DNA of 64,000 bases from CANJIV01 sp046330225 (GCA_046330225.1 JAXLTD010000010.1:62001-126000); one strand, 5' to 3'. Counted from the first letter of the stretch, positions 1 to 8,486 are shown. Program-made: numbers and translations. The notes: generated from the sequence alone by a model not told the origin.

Positions 1-1
1 G

Positions 2-154
2 GTCACCGCGGCGCTCATCACCGGCCAGCTCGGCCTGGCGCTCGTGATCGACCAGTTCGGCTGGCTCGGCATCGACCGCCGCCCGCTGACGCTGACCAAG
101 GTCGCGGGGATCGCGCTGCTCGTCGCGGGCACCTACCTCGTCGTGCGCGAGTAG
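2..154 (+). CDS. DMT-family transporter (YdcZ/DUF606-like), C-terminal fragment
   Basis: This is the last 50 codons of a membrane transporter whose 5' part lies left of the window. The visible peptide holds one hydrophobic helix with the GQLGLAL pattern, a short loop (IDRRPLTLTK), and a final helix ending TYLVVR. This matches the C-terminal half-repeat of small drug/metabolite transporters of the YdcZ (DUF606) type. Substrate cannot be told from the fragment. The following intergenic stretch (155-261) carries the ribosome binding site of the next gene. Confidence 0.7.
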   Translation, partial: VTAALITGQLGLALVIDQFGWLGIDRRPLTLTKVAGIALLVAGTYLVVRE

Positions 155-248
155 CCGCGCCGCCCGGGTACGCGAATCCGCGCAGCCGCGGCTGGCCGGC
201 CTCGCCGGGCGGTGATAGCGTCGCCCCGTCGGCGGAGATGGCGCAGCC

Positions 249-254
249 AGGAGG
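249..254 (+). promoter_or_regulatory. Ribosome binding site of the M36 peptidase gene
   Basis: A perfect AGGAGG sits 7 bases before the ATG at 262. It decides the start over the in-frame ATG at 238, which would lie upstream of this site and add eight residues before the signal peptide. Confidence 0.8.
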
Positions 255-261
255 GCTGGAG

Positions 262-2820
262 ATGCGAAACGGGCAGCGGGCATGCGGTGCGGCGGCAGGG
301 CTCGCCCTGGCCCTGACGGTCCTCGGGACGCTCGTTCCGGCGGCGTGGGCCGCCCCCTCCGGCCCGCGCGGCTTCTACGACAGCCGCCTGGCCGGCAGCG
401 CGGCCCGGGCGGCGGTCGCGGCGCCCGTGACGGCGGCGCGGGCGGCCCTGCGCTCGGCGCTCGGCCCGGGCGCCGTCGTCCAGGCCGACCCGGCGACCGG
501 CGGCCTGCGCCAGGTTGTGCGGCTCGGCGGCTACCTGAGCGGACCGAGCGCTGCCGACCCGGCCGCCGTCGCCTGGCGCTGGGTGCGCGCCCGCCGGGCG
601 GCGTTCGGCCTCACGCTGGCCGACCTGCGGACGCTCTCGCTCTCGCACCGCTTCACGTCGCCGGACGGCATCACCCACCTCCAGTGGATCCATCGGGTCG
701 GCGGCGTGCCGGTCTTCGACCGCGATCTGCGCGCGCACGTCATGCGCGACGGCCGGCTGCTCAGCGTCCAGGGAGCGCCGCTGCACGGGCCGTCCCTCGG
801 CGCGCCCGCGCACCGGCTGTCGGCGCGCGCGGCGCTCGCCGCCGCGCAGCGGGGCGCAGGGATCCGCGCCCACGTCCCGGCGGCGACGGCGCCGCGCGGG
901 CCCCAGCACGCCGTCCGCTTCCAGGACGGGGACTCCGCGAAGCTCACGGTGTTCCCCGAAGCCGGCCCGGACCGCCTCGGGTGGGAGGTGATCGCCGCCG
1001 ACCCGGCCCGGCAGGTCACCTACGCGTCGGTCGTCGACGCCGGCACCGGCCAGACGCTCTGGCGGGAGAACCTCACCGCCGAGGCCAACCTGGCCAACGT
1101 CGTCGACCACTTCCCCGGCTCGCCCGCGGGCGGGACGCCCCATCCGGTCGACTTCGCGCCGTGGCTGTTCTCGCCGGCGACGACGCAGGTGCTCGACGGC
1201 CCGAACGCCCACGTCTACGAGGACGTGGACGGCAGCGATTCGCCGCTCAACGCAAACCCGCTGGCCAGCGAGGAGGTCGGGACGAGCGCCGGGCCCCCGA
1301 ACGCGCAGTGGCAGTTCACCCGCGGCGTCTTCCAGACGACGCCCTCGTTCTCGGCCCCTTGCGCGCCGGTTGGATGCACGTGGAATCCGAACGTCGGCCT
1401 CCTCGAACCGCCCGCGGGCGGCGCACCCGGGTCCTGGACCGTGAACTCCGACCAGTTCGCCGCGCAGGTCTTCTACTACGTCAACAACTTCCACGACTAC
1501 CTGCGAGACGCCATCGGCTTCAACGCGGCCGCGCGGAGCTTCGACGGCAACGATGCGATGGACGGACGGGCGCTGTACGGCGCGACACGGCTCAACGGAA
1601 TCGTTCCCGATCCCCCGCACCTCAACAACGCGAACATGACCACGCCGCCGGACGGGCAGGCGCCGTTCATGCGCATGTACCTCTTCGCGTCCCCCAACTG
1701 GCCCAACGGGCCCGACCGCTGGCGCGCGATCTTCGGCGGCGACGACGCCGGCGTCGTCTACCACGAGTACGTCCATGGCCTCAGCGGGCGGACGATCATC
1801 AACGCCGCGGGCGTCCAGGCGCTCGGCCCGCCGCAGGCCGGCGCCATGAACGAGGCGTGGTCGGACTGGTTCGCCGAGGACTACATCTACACGGCGGGCT
1901 TTGCCACCGACGGGCCGGGCGCGGACGTCGTGATGGGCGGCTACGAGTCCACGGTGCCGACCGGCGCCGGGCCGCGCTCGCAGCCGCTCGACTGCCCGGC
2001 CAACGGCGGCGGCGCCGCCTGCCCGGGGTCCGGGAACGCGGGCCCCGGCGGCTACACGTACGGCGACATGGGCCAGCTCGTCAAGGACCAGAACGGCAAC
2101 GGCGTGCCCGAGGTCCACAAGGACGGCGAGATCTGGGGCGAGACGCTCTGGGACCTGCGCGCGGTGATCGGCCACCAGGCGGCGCTCGGAGTCATCGCCG
2201 GCGGCCAGCGTCTCACGCCGCCGAACCCGTCGATGCTCGACGCCCGCAACGCGATCCTCCAGGCGGCGCTGGCCGCCGGGGGCCCAAACCTGCAGTTCGC
2301 CGCCTGGAAGGTGTTCGCGGCGCGGGGGATGGGGGCGAACGCCCGGACGAACGGGGGCGGCGACATCCGGCCCGTCCAGGACTTCACGCTGCCCGCCGCG
2401 CCGGTCACTTGCCCGGGCGGGACCGTCGTCGTCGGCGGCCAGAAGTGCCCGCCGCCGCCGAAGCCCGGCGTCACGTTCAAGCTCGCGGGCGCGAAGCTCC
2501 GCACGGCGCTGAAGCGCGGGCTGTCCGTGGCGGTCACCGCCACGCTGGCCGGTCGCGCCACCGCAACCGCCGCAGTGGGCGCCAAGGACGCGAAGCGCCT
2601 GAAGCTCAAGGGCCGGCGCAACCGCTCGGTGACGGTCGCGGGCGGCAGCCGCACGGTCGCCGCCCGCCGCCGGGCGACGGTGAAGCTGACGTTCACCAAG
2701 GATGCGAAGCGGCGCCTGGCCGCGGCGCAGTCCGTGAAGCTCACCCTCCGGATCAGCGTCAAGACGGCGCTGGGCGGCACGGGATCCGGCCGGACGACGA
2801 CCCTCACCCTGCGCCGATAG
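262..2820 (+). CDS. Secreted M36 (fungalysin-type) zinc metallopeptidase
   Basis: An 852-residue secreted endopeptidase. A signal peptide (residues 1 to about 33, ending AAWAAPS) is followed by an FTP-like propeptide region (about 80-190). The catalytic domain carries the zinc site HEYVH at residues 501-505, with Glu502 as the catalytic base. The downstream motif NEAWSDWF supplies the third zinc ligand, Glu531; this pairing is characteristic of family M36. After about residue 720, a Pro-rich linker (CPPPPKPG) leads to a Lys/Arg-rich beta-like module of about 110 residues that is not part of the peptidase. The start at 262 is set by the AGGAGG site. The gene ends directly against the stop codon of the convergent pyrF gene with no spacer. 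The role is probably extracellular protein degradation; specificity is unknown. Confidence 0.88.
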   Translation: MRNGQRACGAAAGLALALTVLGTLVPAAWAAPSGPRGFYDSRLAGSAARAAVAAPVTAARAALRSALGPGAVVQADPATGGLRQVVRLGGYLSGPSAADPAAVAWRWVRARRAAFGLTLADLRTLSLSHRFTSPDGITHLQWIHRVGGVPVFDRDLRAHVMRDGRLLSVQGAPLHGPSLGAPAHRLSARAALAAAQRGAGIRAHVPAATAPRGPQHAVRFQDGDSAKLTVFPEAGPDRLGWEVIAADPARQVTYASVVDAGTGQTLWRENLTAEANLANVVDHFPGSPAGGTPHPVDFAPWLFSPATTQVLDGPNAHVYEDVDGSDSPLNANPLASEEVGTSAGPPNAQWQFTRGVFQTTPSFSAPCAPVGCTWNPNVGLLEPPAGGAPGSWTVNSDQFAAQVFYYVNNFHDYLRDAIGFNAAARSFDGNDAMDGRALYGATRLNGIVPDPPHLNNANMTTPPDGQAPFMRMYLFASPNWPNGPDRWRAIFGGDDAGVVYHEYVHGLSGRTIINAAGVQALGPPQAGAMNEAWSDWFAEDYIYTAGFATDGPGADVVMGGYESTVPTGAGPRSQPLDCPANGGGAACPGSGNAGPGGYTYGDMGQLVKDQNGNGVPEVHKDGEIWGETLWDLRAVIGHQAALGVIAGGQRLTPPNPSMLDARNAILQAALAAGGPNLQFAAWKVFAARGMGANARTNGGGDIRPVQDFTLPAAPVTCPGGTVVVGGQKCPPPPKPGVTFKLAGAKLRTALKRGLSVAVTATLAGRATATAAVGAKDAKRLKLKGRRNRSVTVAGGSRTVAARRRATVKLTFTKDAKRRLAAAQSVKLTLRISVKTALGGTGSGRTTTLTLRR

Positions 2821-3747
2821 CTACGCCCCGATCGCCGCGCGCAGCGCCGCCGAGGTGGCCCGGGCGGCCTCGCCTGCCGCGGTGCGGATGCGGGCCAGTG
2901 CCGGGCCGCCGGCGGGCTGCGCCTGCCAGGCGCCGGCGACGCTGCGCGAGGCGTTGGCCACGGCGCCGAGCCCGTCGGGGTTGAGGAACGCGGCAAAGTC
3001 CTCGGGCCGGCCGCCCTGGGCGCCGAGGCCGGGCACGAGCAGCCACGCGCGGGGCATCAGGGCGCGCAGCCGCGGCGCGTCCTCCGGATACGTGAGCCCG
3101 GTGACGCCGCCGACGTCGCTGTAGCCGGTCGCGCCCAGCCCGCCGGCGCCGAGCCGGTCGACCATCGCCGCGACGCGGGCGTGCAGCGGCTTGCCGTCCG
3201 GCCCGGCGGCCTCCTGGAGCTCCCCGCTCCCGGGGTTGCTCGTCCGCACGAGGACGAAGAGGCCCTTCCCGCGCCCGCGGGCCGCGTCGATCATCGGGGC
3301 CAGCGACTCCGGGCCCAGGTACGGGCTCACCGTGACCGCGTCGCTGTCGTGCACGGGCAGGTCGCGTCCGCCGACGCGCACGGTGCCGAGCGCCGCCGCG
3401 GCGTAGGCGGCCATCGTCGAGCCGATGTCGCCGCGCTTGGCGTCCTCGATCACGAGCAGCCCCGCCGCGCGGGCGCGGGCGATCGTGGCCTCCAGCGCGG
3501 CGACGCCCGCCGAGCCGAGCGCCTCGAAGAAGGCGGACTGGGGCTTGACGGCCGGCACGGCGCCGGCCACGCCGTCGATCACGGCGCCGCAGAACGCCTC
3601 CACCGCGGCGGCGGCGCCGGCGAGATCCTCGGCGCCGTCGAGCAGCTCGGGCGGGAGGCCGGCCAGGTCTGGATCGAGGCCCACGACGAGGTGGCTGCCG
3701 GTCGCCTGGACGGCGGCGGCGAGGCGGTCTCCGAAGGGGTCCGGCAC
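2821..3747 (-). CDS. pyrF: Orotidine 5'-phosphate decarboxylase, type 2
   Basis: Catalyses OMP to UMP, the last step of de novo pyrimidine synthesis, in the cytosol. The 308-residue length and the signature EDAKRGDIGST (catalytic Lys-Asp pair) identify the longer type-2 form usual in actinobacteria. GLDPDL near residue 23 and KPQSAFFE near residue 70 are further conserved active-site stretches. It starts with GTG at 3747, 8 bases downstream of a TAGCGT box on the same strand, and no Shine-Dalgarno sequence is visible. No other pyrimidine gene is adjacent, so it appears to be a single-gene unit. Confidence 0.93.
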   Translation of the reverse strand: MPDPFGDRLAAAVQATGSHLVVGLDPDLAGLPPELLDGAEDLAGAAAAVEAFCGAVIDGVAGAVPAVKPQSAFFEALGSAGVAALEATIARARAAGLLVIEDAKRGDIGSTMAAYAAAALGTVRVGGRDLPVHDSDAVTVSPYLGPESLAPMIDAARGRGKGLFVLVRTSNPGSGELQEAAGPDGKPLHARVAAMVDRLGAGGLGATGYSDVGGVTGLTYPEDAPRLRALMPRAWLLVPGLGAQGGRPEDFAAFLNPDGLGAVANASRSVAGAWQAQPAGGPALARIRTAAGEAARATSAALRAAIGA

Positions 3748-3755
3748 GGCGGCGG

Positions 3756-3761
3756 ACGCTA
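3756..3761 (-). promoter_or_regulatory. -10 box (TAGCGT) of pyrF
   Basis: It lies 8 bases before the GTG start, which predicts a transcript beginning at or next to the start codon. Confidence 0.45.
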
Positions 3762-3778
3762 CCAGCGCGACCCGGCGC

Positions 3779-3784
3779 TACGCT
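3779..3784 (+). promoter_or_regulatory. -10 box (TACGCT) of the hotdog-like gene
   Basis: It lies 6 bases before the ATG at 3791. Together with the divergent pyrF box, it places two promoters in a 43-base gap. Confidence 0.45.
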
Positions 3785-3790
3785 CGGGGC

Positions 3791-4507
3791 ATGACGCCGG
3801 CCATCACGATCGACCCTCGCTTCAACGGGCCCGAGGGCTCGGCCAACGGCGGCTACGCCGCCGGACGGCTGGCCGCGCACGTCGATGCCGAGGCGGTGGA
3901 GGTCACCCTGCGCCGCCCGCCGCCGCTCGGCCGGCCCCTCGACGTGGCCGCCGGGCCCGATGGCGCGCGCCTGCTCGACGGGTCCGAACTCGTCGCCGAG
4001 GCGACGGCGGCGGAGCTGGCGGCCGATCCGCCCGCTCCCGTGTCGGTCGCGGAGGCCGAGGCGGCAGTGCCGGGCTACATCGGCTTTCGCGGGACGCCCT
4101 ACCCGACCTGCTTCGTGTGCGGCCCCGGCCGCGCGGACGGCGACGGCCTCGACATCTTCGCCGGGCCGCTGGCCGACGGCCGCCGCGCGGCCTCGCCGTG
4201 GACGCCGGCGGCCGAGTTCGCGGGCCCGGACGGCGCGGTGCTCCCGGAGTTCGTGTGGGCCGCACTGGACTGCCCGAGCGCGATGGTGGTGGCGAACGAG
4301 GGGGCGCTGCCGGCGATCGTGCTCGGCCGCTTCACGGCCCGGCTGATCGCGCCCGTCCGGGCCGGCGCCCCGCACGTGGCGGTGGCCTGGCCGCTGGCGC
4401 AGGAGGGCCGCAAGCGCGAGGCTGGGAGCGCGATCCTCACCGCCGACGGCACGCTGGCCGCGATCGCCCGGGCGCTGTGGATCGAACTGAAGGCGCCTGC
4501 GGCGTAG
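3791..4507 (+). CDS. Thioesterase-like (hotdog fold) protein, uncharacterised
   Basis: A 238-residue soluble protein without signal peptide. The layout, two similar halves around a TCFVCGP motif near residue 110, resembles bacterial acyl-CoA thioesterase-like hotdog proteins in which the CxxC-G motif is conserved. No catalytic residues can be assigned with certainty and the substrate is unknown. The ATG start is chosen because it follows a TACGCT box and because the upstream in-frame extension reads through antisense pyrF. It is divergent from pyrF and convergent with the FAD reductase (9 bases between stops), so it is probably monocistronic. Confidence 0.6.
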   Translation: MTPAITIDPRFNGPEGSANGGYAAGRLAAHVDAEAVEVTLRRPPPLGRPLDVAAGPDGARLLDGSELVAEATAAELAADPPAPVSVAEAEAAVPGYIGFRGTPYPTCFVCGPGRADGDGLDIFAGPLADGRRAASPWTPAAEFAGPDGAVLPEFVWAALDCPSAMVVANEGALPAIVLGRFTARLIAPVRAGAPHVAVAWPLAQEGRKREAGSAILTADGTLAAIARALWIELKAPAA

Positions 4508-4516
4508 GCCGTTTGC

Positions 4517-5665
4517 CTAGGCTGCGCGGACGGTCGCCGGCTCGGCCGCGGCGCGCCCCGCGGCGGCGGGCGGAGCGGGGAGCGCGAAGCCGGGCGGCGC
4601 GATCCCGAGGTAGTGCCCGAAGACCTTCCGGCTCAGCGGAGCGAAGCCGAAGGCCCGCACGACGGCCCACAGCAGCCGCGGGGGCACGTGGCGGTAGGCG
4701 TCCTGCACGCGCAGCATCCAGTCGAACTTCCAGCGGTGGGCGGCGCTGAAGGCCCCGTAGCGGTCCAGCGCGGCGCTCAGCGTCGTGCGCCCGTCGATCA
4801 CGGCGCGCAGCTCCCGGCCGCCGGCGACGCCGAAGTAGAGCGCGGTGCGAATGCCCTCGGCCGTGACGGGGAGGCAGTGGCCGGCGCTGTCGCCGACGAA
4901 CATCACGCCGTCCTCGATCGCCGGGCGCAGCTGATGGGGGATCCAGTTGCCCTGATAGCGGACGGCCTCGATCCCGAGGTCGCCCGCGAGGCGGACGGTG
5001 GGCTCCTTGACGTGGTCGCGCGGCTCGAACGAGCCGACGCCGACGCGCACCTCGTCCCCGGCGGGGAACGACCATGAGTAGCCCGCGACCACGTAGCGGC
5101 GGTCCAGCCACAGCTCGAGATCGTCCCCGGAGCCGCTCGGGTGCACCTCCAGCCCGCGGGACAGGCGGGCGTTGGGCGGCTGCACGTTGGGGCCCGCGCC
5201 CAGGACGCGGCGCCAGCCGAGGGCGTCGACGAGGATCGGCGCGGTCACGTCCCCGCGGTCGGTGTGCACGGTCCGGCCGGTGCGCCCGTCGACCTTGGCG
5301 GTCTCGAACTCGGCGTCGCACTGCGCCCAGAGCAGCGCGCACAGGCGGCGGTAATCGAACGTGGAGAACGTGAACGGCAGCGCCCAGCGCGCGCTGCCGT
5401 AGGGGGTGTGGACCAGCAGCTCGCCGAACGTCTGCTGGATCGCGCCGGCCAGGCCCAGGTGCTCGAGCAGCTCGGTCGGCGCCGCGCAAGCCGACGTCTG
5501 GCGCTCGCCGATCTCGTAGCGGTCGAGCACGAGCACGCGCGCGCGTGATCCGGCGAGCTCACGGGCCACGGCGAGGCCGGCGAAGCTCGCCCCGCAGACG
5601 ATGACGTCGTGCTCCCCGGCGAGGGGCGTGCGCTCCTCGCCTCGCTTCGTGGCCCGAGTCGGCAT
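4517..5665 (-). CDS. FAD-dependent oxidoreductase, geranylgeranyl reductase-like family
   Basis: A 382-residue flavoprotein. The N-terminal dinucleotide-binding segment (IVCGASFAGLAVAREL, about residues 24-40) is a slightly degenerate GxGxxG with Ser/Phe in the loop. The second FAD motif FVGDSAGHCLPVTAEGI is near residue 255. This arrangement is that of the geranylgeranyl reductase/halogenase/lycopene-cyclase superfamily, which acts on isoprenoid or aromatic substrates. A role in saturating or cyclising an isoprenoid lipid is possible, but no isoprenoid gene is adjacent. The start ATG lies 8 bases after a TATGAT box. It is divergently transcribed from rpsA, with about 95 bases between the starts. 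Confidence 0.7.
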   Translation of the reverse strand: MPTRATKRGEERTPLAGEHDVIVCGASFAGLAVARELAGSRARVLVLDRYEIGERQTSACAAPTELLEHLGLAGAIQQTFGELLVHTPYGSARWALPFTFSTFDYRRLCALLWAQCDAEFETAKVDGRTGRTVHTDRGDVTAPILVDALGWRRVLGAGPNVQPPNARLSRGLEVHPSGSGDDLELWLDRRYVVAGYSWSFPAGDEVRVGVGSFEPRDHVKEPTVRLAGDLGIEAVRYQGNWIPHQLRPAIEDGVMFVGDSAGHCLPVTAEGIRTALYFGVAGGRELRAVIDGRTTLSAALDRYGAFSAAHRWKFDWMLRVQDAYRHVPPRLLWAVVRAFGFAPLSRKVFGHYLGIAPPGFALPAPPAAAGRAAAEPATVRAA

Positions 5666-5673
5666 GGCGGAGG

Positions 5674-5679
5674 ATCATA
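5674..5679 (-). promoter_or_regulatory. -10 box (TATGAT) of the FAD reductase gene
   Basis: Near-consensus hexamer, 8 bases before the ATG at 5665. Confidence 0.5.
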
Positions 5680-5743
5680 CGGCGGCAGGCGCCCGCCGGA
5701 CGTGTCCCGAGCGGCGGTGCGGACGGTTCCCGCGCAACCTCGC

Positions 5744-5749
5744 TACTCT
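5744..5749 (+). promoter_or_regulatory. -10 box (TACTCT) of rpsA
   Basis: It lies 10 bases before the ATG at 5760, so any 5' leader would be only a few bases long. Confidence 0.45.
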
Positions 5750-5759
5750 TGCTCACCCG

Positions 5760-7205
5760 ATGCCGGACACCCTGACCGCAACGCCCCCGACCGCAAAGGT
5801 CGTCGAGGGCTCCGATGGCCTGCTCCTCGAGATTGACGGGCAGATCGTTCCCAACTACGACGCCACGCTGACGCCGTTCAGCGAGGGCGATGTCGTGACG
5901 GGCAACGTGGTCCGCATCGACGCCGACGAGGTCCTCGTCGACATCGGCTACAAGTCCGAGGGGGTCATCCCGGCCAACGAGCTCTCGATCCGCAAGTCGG
6001 TCGATCCGAGCGACGAGGTCGAGATGGGGGAGGAGGTCGACGCCCTCGTCCTCACGAAGGAGGACCAGGACGGCCGCCTCATCCTCTCCAAGAAGCGCGC
6101 CCGCTTCGAGAAGGCCTGGCGCCGCATCGAGGCTGCCGCCGAGTCGGGCGAGCCGGTCATCGGGACGGTCATCGAGGTCGTCAAGGGCGGCCTGATCATC
6201 GATCTCGGCGTCCGCGGCTTCCTGCCGGCTTCGCTCGTGGACATCCGCCGGGTGCCGAACCTCGACGAGTACATGAGCACCGAGATCGAGTGCAAGGTCA
6301 TCGAGCTCAACCGCTCGCGCAACAACGTCGTCCTGTCCCGGCGCGCCGTGCTCGAGGAGGAGCGCAAGGAGCAGCGCCAGGAGATCCTCGACCGCCTCGA
6401 GCCCGGCCTCATCGTCGAGGGCCAGATCTCGAACATCGTCGACTTCGGCGCGTTCGTGGACCTCAACGGCATCGACGGCCTGATCCACATCTCCGAGCTG
6501 TCGTGGTCGCACGTGAACCACCCGTCGGAGGTCCTGGCGATCGGCGACACCGTGAACGTCAAGGTGCTCGACATCGACCGCGACCGCCAGCGCATCTCCC
6601 TGGGCCTCAAGCAGACCCAGGAGGATCCGTGGCAGCGGGTCGTCGACACGTACAACCCGGGCGACGAGCTGGCCGGCACCGTCACGAAGGTCGTGACGTT
6701 CGGCGCGTTCGTCGAGATCCTCGACGGCGTCGAGGGCCTCGTGCACATCTCCGAGCTCGCGCCCCACCACGTCGAGTCCCCGCGGGACATCATCGAGCCG
6801 GGCGACGACGTCCGCGTCAAGATCCTCGAGATCGACTCCGAGCGCCGCCGCCTGTCCCTCTCGATCAAGCGAGTCGAGGGCCAGGTGCTGCCGCTGCGCG
6901 AGCGCACGCCCGAGGAGACCGCGGCGGGCAACCTCGACGACGTGCCCGAGCTGGGCCTGTCTGAGGACGTCTTCGCCGGCGCCCCCGCGCCGGAGGCCGA
7001 TGCCGCTCCGGCGCCTGAGGCCGCCGTTGAGGCTGCGCCTGAGGCCGCCGCTGAGGCTGCGCCTGAGGCCGCCGTTGAGGGTGCGCCTGAGGCCGCCGTT
7101 GAGGCTGCGCCTGAGGCCGCCGCTGAGGCTGCGCCCGAGGCCGCCGCTGAGGCTGAGCCCGAGGCCGCTGCCACGGCGCCCGAGGGCGACGCGCCGTCCG
7201 CCTGA
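5760..7205 (+). CDS. rpsA: 30S ribosomal protein S1 with repetitive acidic tail
   Basis: RNA-binding ribosomal protein that helps recruit mRNA to the 30S subunit. The 481 residues contain four S1 (OB-fold) domains, at about 43-112, 130-195, 216-285 and 302-371. Domains 3 and 4 contain the typical (N)IVDFGAFV / VVTFGAFV and GLxHISEL motifs. This four-domain form is usual in actinobacteria, compared with six in E. coli. The ATG at 5760 is chosen over the longer frame because it sits just after a -10-like box and matches the usual N-terminus length. The last 70 residues are an Ala/Glu/Pro-rich tail made by a 24-base tandem repeat (listed separately). The next gene, coaE, follows immediately. Confidence 0.95.
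   Translation: MPDTLTATPPTAKVVEGSDGLLLEIDGQIVPNYDATLTPFSEGDVVTGNVVRIDADEVLVDIGYKSEGVIPANELSIRKSVDPSDEVEMGEEVDALVLTKEDQDGRLILSKKRARFEKAWRRIEAAAESGEPVIGTVIEVVKGGLIIDLGVRGFLPASLVDIRRVPNLDEYMSTEIECKVIELNRSRNNVVLSRRAVLEEERKEQRQEILDRLEPGLIVEGQISNIVDFGAFVDLNGIDGLIHISELSWSHVNHPSEVLAIGDTVNVKVLDIDRDRQRISLGLKQTQEDPWQRVVDTYNPGDELAGTVTKVVTFGAFVEILDGVEGLVHISELAPHHVESPRDIIEPGDDVRVKILEIDSERRRLSLSIKRVEGQVLPLRERTPEETAAGNLDDVPELGLSEDVFAGAPAPEADAAPAPEAAVEAAPEAAAEAAPEAAVEGAPEAAVEAAPEAAAEAAPEAAAEAEPEAAATAPEGDAPSA
7011..7178 (+). repeat. 24-bp tandem repeat inside the 3' end of rpsA
   Basis: Six near-identical 24-base units (7011-7034, 7035-7058, 7059-7082, 7083-7106, 7107-7130, 7131-7154) are followed by a degenerate seventh. 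Units differ by one or two bases, mainly GTT/GCT at the Val/Ala codon and GCT/GGT at the unit end. Each encodes APEAA(V/A)EA. The length is a multiple of three, so copy-number change keeps the rpsA frame. Confidence 0.9.
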
Positions 7206-7212
7206 CGCGGCC

Positions 7213-7818
7213 ATCGCCTCCGCCGCGCCGCCCGTTCCCTTCGTCGGCCTGACCGGCGGCATCGGGGCCGGCAAGTCCACGGCGCTGGCCGAACTCGCCC
7301 GGCTGGGCGCGGCCGTCCTGTCCACTGACGCCGTCGTCCACGGGCTCTACGGCACCGACGCCGTCCGCGACGCCGTCGTGGATCGCTGGGGGCCGGAGGT
7401 CGCCCCGGGCGGGGAGGTCGACCGCGCCGCGGTTGCCGCCCGCGCCTTCGCGACCCCGGCGGACCGGCGCTGGCTGGAGGAGCTCCTCTGGCCGCAGGTC
7501 GGCGCGGCGATCGCCGCGTGGCGCGAGGAGGCGCTCGCGGCCGACCCGCCGCCGCGGGCCCTCGTCGTCGAGGTCCCGCTCCTGTTCGAATCCGGCATGG
7601 ACGCGGCGTTCGACGCGACGATCGCCGTCGTCGCCGACGAGGGCCTGCGCACCGAGCGGGCCGCGGCGCGGGGCCATGCCGCCCTCGACGAGCGGACGGC
7701 CCGCCAGCTTCCGCAGTCCGAGAAGGCGGAACGGGCCACCCACGTGGCGGTCAACGACGGGGCCGTCGAGGACCTGGCGGCCAACCTGTCGGCGATCCTT
7801 GTCAAGCTGACGGAATGA
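7213..7818 (+). CDS. coaE: Dephospho-CoA kinase (start codon uncertain)
   Basis: Phosphorylates dephospho-CoA at the ribose 3'-hydroxyl, the last step of coenzyme A synthesis. The P-loop GGIGAGKST is at the N-terminus. LSTDAVVH and the substrate segment VVEVPLLFESGMD follow, as in CoaE. The protein is about 200 residues, the normal length. The odd point is the start. Between the rpsA stop (7205) and the P-loop there is no ATG, GTG or TTG in frame. The nearest canonical in-frame starts are TTG 7099, GTG 7081 and ATG 7000, all deep inside the rpsA repeat. I give ATC 7213 as a provisional boundary; CTG codons at 7147-7168 are alternatives. The stop overlaps the next ATG by four bases. Confidence 0.85.
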   Translation: MASAAPPVPFVGLTGGIGAGKSTALAELARLGAAVLSTDAVVHGLYGTDAVRDAVVDRWGPEVAPGGEVDRAAVAARAFATPADRRWLEELLWPQVGAAIAAWREEALAADPPPRALVVEVPLLFESGMDAAFDATIAVVADEGLRTERAAARGHAALDERTARQLPQSEKAERATHVAVNDGAVEDLAANLSAILVKLTE

Positions 7819-8486
7819 GTTCTCGCGCCCGCAGCGCCCAGCGCCCGGCGCGCGCGGTCGCCGCGCCGCGCCGGACCCCGGCCCGCTCGCCCCGGCGCCG
7901 GGCGGCGCCTCGGCGGCGCGGCGCGTTCGCGCTGCTCGCCGCCCTCGTGCTCGTGGCCGGCGGCGTGGCCCTCGTCTGGCCGCTCCTGCACCACGCGGTC
8001 AAGGAGTTCACCCTCCCCCTGCGGCACGAGGACATCATCCGGCAGCAGGCCGCCGACAAGGGCATCCGCCCCGAGCTCATCGCCGGCGTGATCTACGCAG
8101 AGTCGAAGTTCACCGACCAGACCTCCTCGGCGGGCGCGAAGGGGCTCATGCAGATCACGCCCGACACCGCGAAGTACATCGCCCGCCTCTCCGGCGGCAC
8201 GAGCTTCGAGCTCTCGGACCTCTCGACGCCGCAGGTGAACATCTCCTACGGCGCGTACTACCTTCGGTACCTCCTCAAGCGCTACGGGGGCAACGAAGTG
8301 CTCGCGCTGGCCGCGTACAACGCCGGCGAAGGGAACGTCGACCGCTGGATCGTGGAGTCCGGCCGGAAGGGCAAGGCCTTCACGGCTGCCGACATTCCGT
8401 TCGCCGAGACGCGCGCCTACGTCGACCGCGTGCAGCGGGCCACGCGGGACTACGCGCAGGAATACCGCTCCGAGCTCGGGCTCTGA
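7815..8486 (+). CDS. Membrane-anchored soluble lytic transglycosylase (SLT domain)
   Basis: Cleaves the glycan strands of peptidoglycan outside the membrane. The 223-residue protein starts with an Arg/Pro-rich basic cytoplasmic segment and one transmembrane helix (about residues 36-57). The SLT fold follows, with catalytic Glu96 in the motif YAESKF, then GLMQITP, the ISYGAYYL helix and the AYNAGEGNV motif. All four family motifs are present. The ATG overlaps the coaE stop (ATGA), indicating translational coupling in an rpsA-coaE-slt unit. Confidence 0.9.
   Translation: MSSRARSAQRPARAVAAPRRTPARSPRRRAAPRRRGAFALLAALVLVAGGVALVWPLLHHAVKEFTLPLRHEDIIRQQAADKGIRPELIAGVIYAESKFTDQTSSAGAKGLMQITPDTAKYIARLSGGTSFELSDLSTPQVNISYGAYYLRYLLKRYGGNEVLALAAYNAGEGNVDRWIVESGRKGKAFTAADIPFAETRAYVDRVQRATRDYAQEYRSELGL

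Noticed and set aside
238..261. In-frame ATG at 238 as the start of the M36 peptidase.
   Set aside because: The AGGAGG site lies downstream of it and seven bases before ATG 262, which opens a normal signal peptide.
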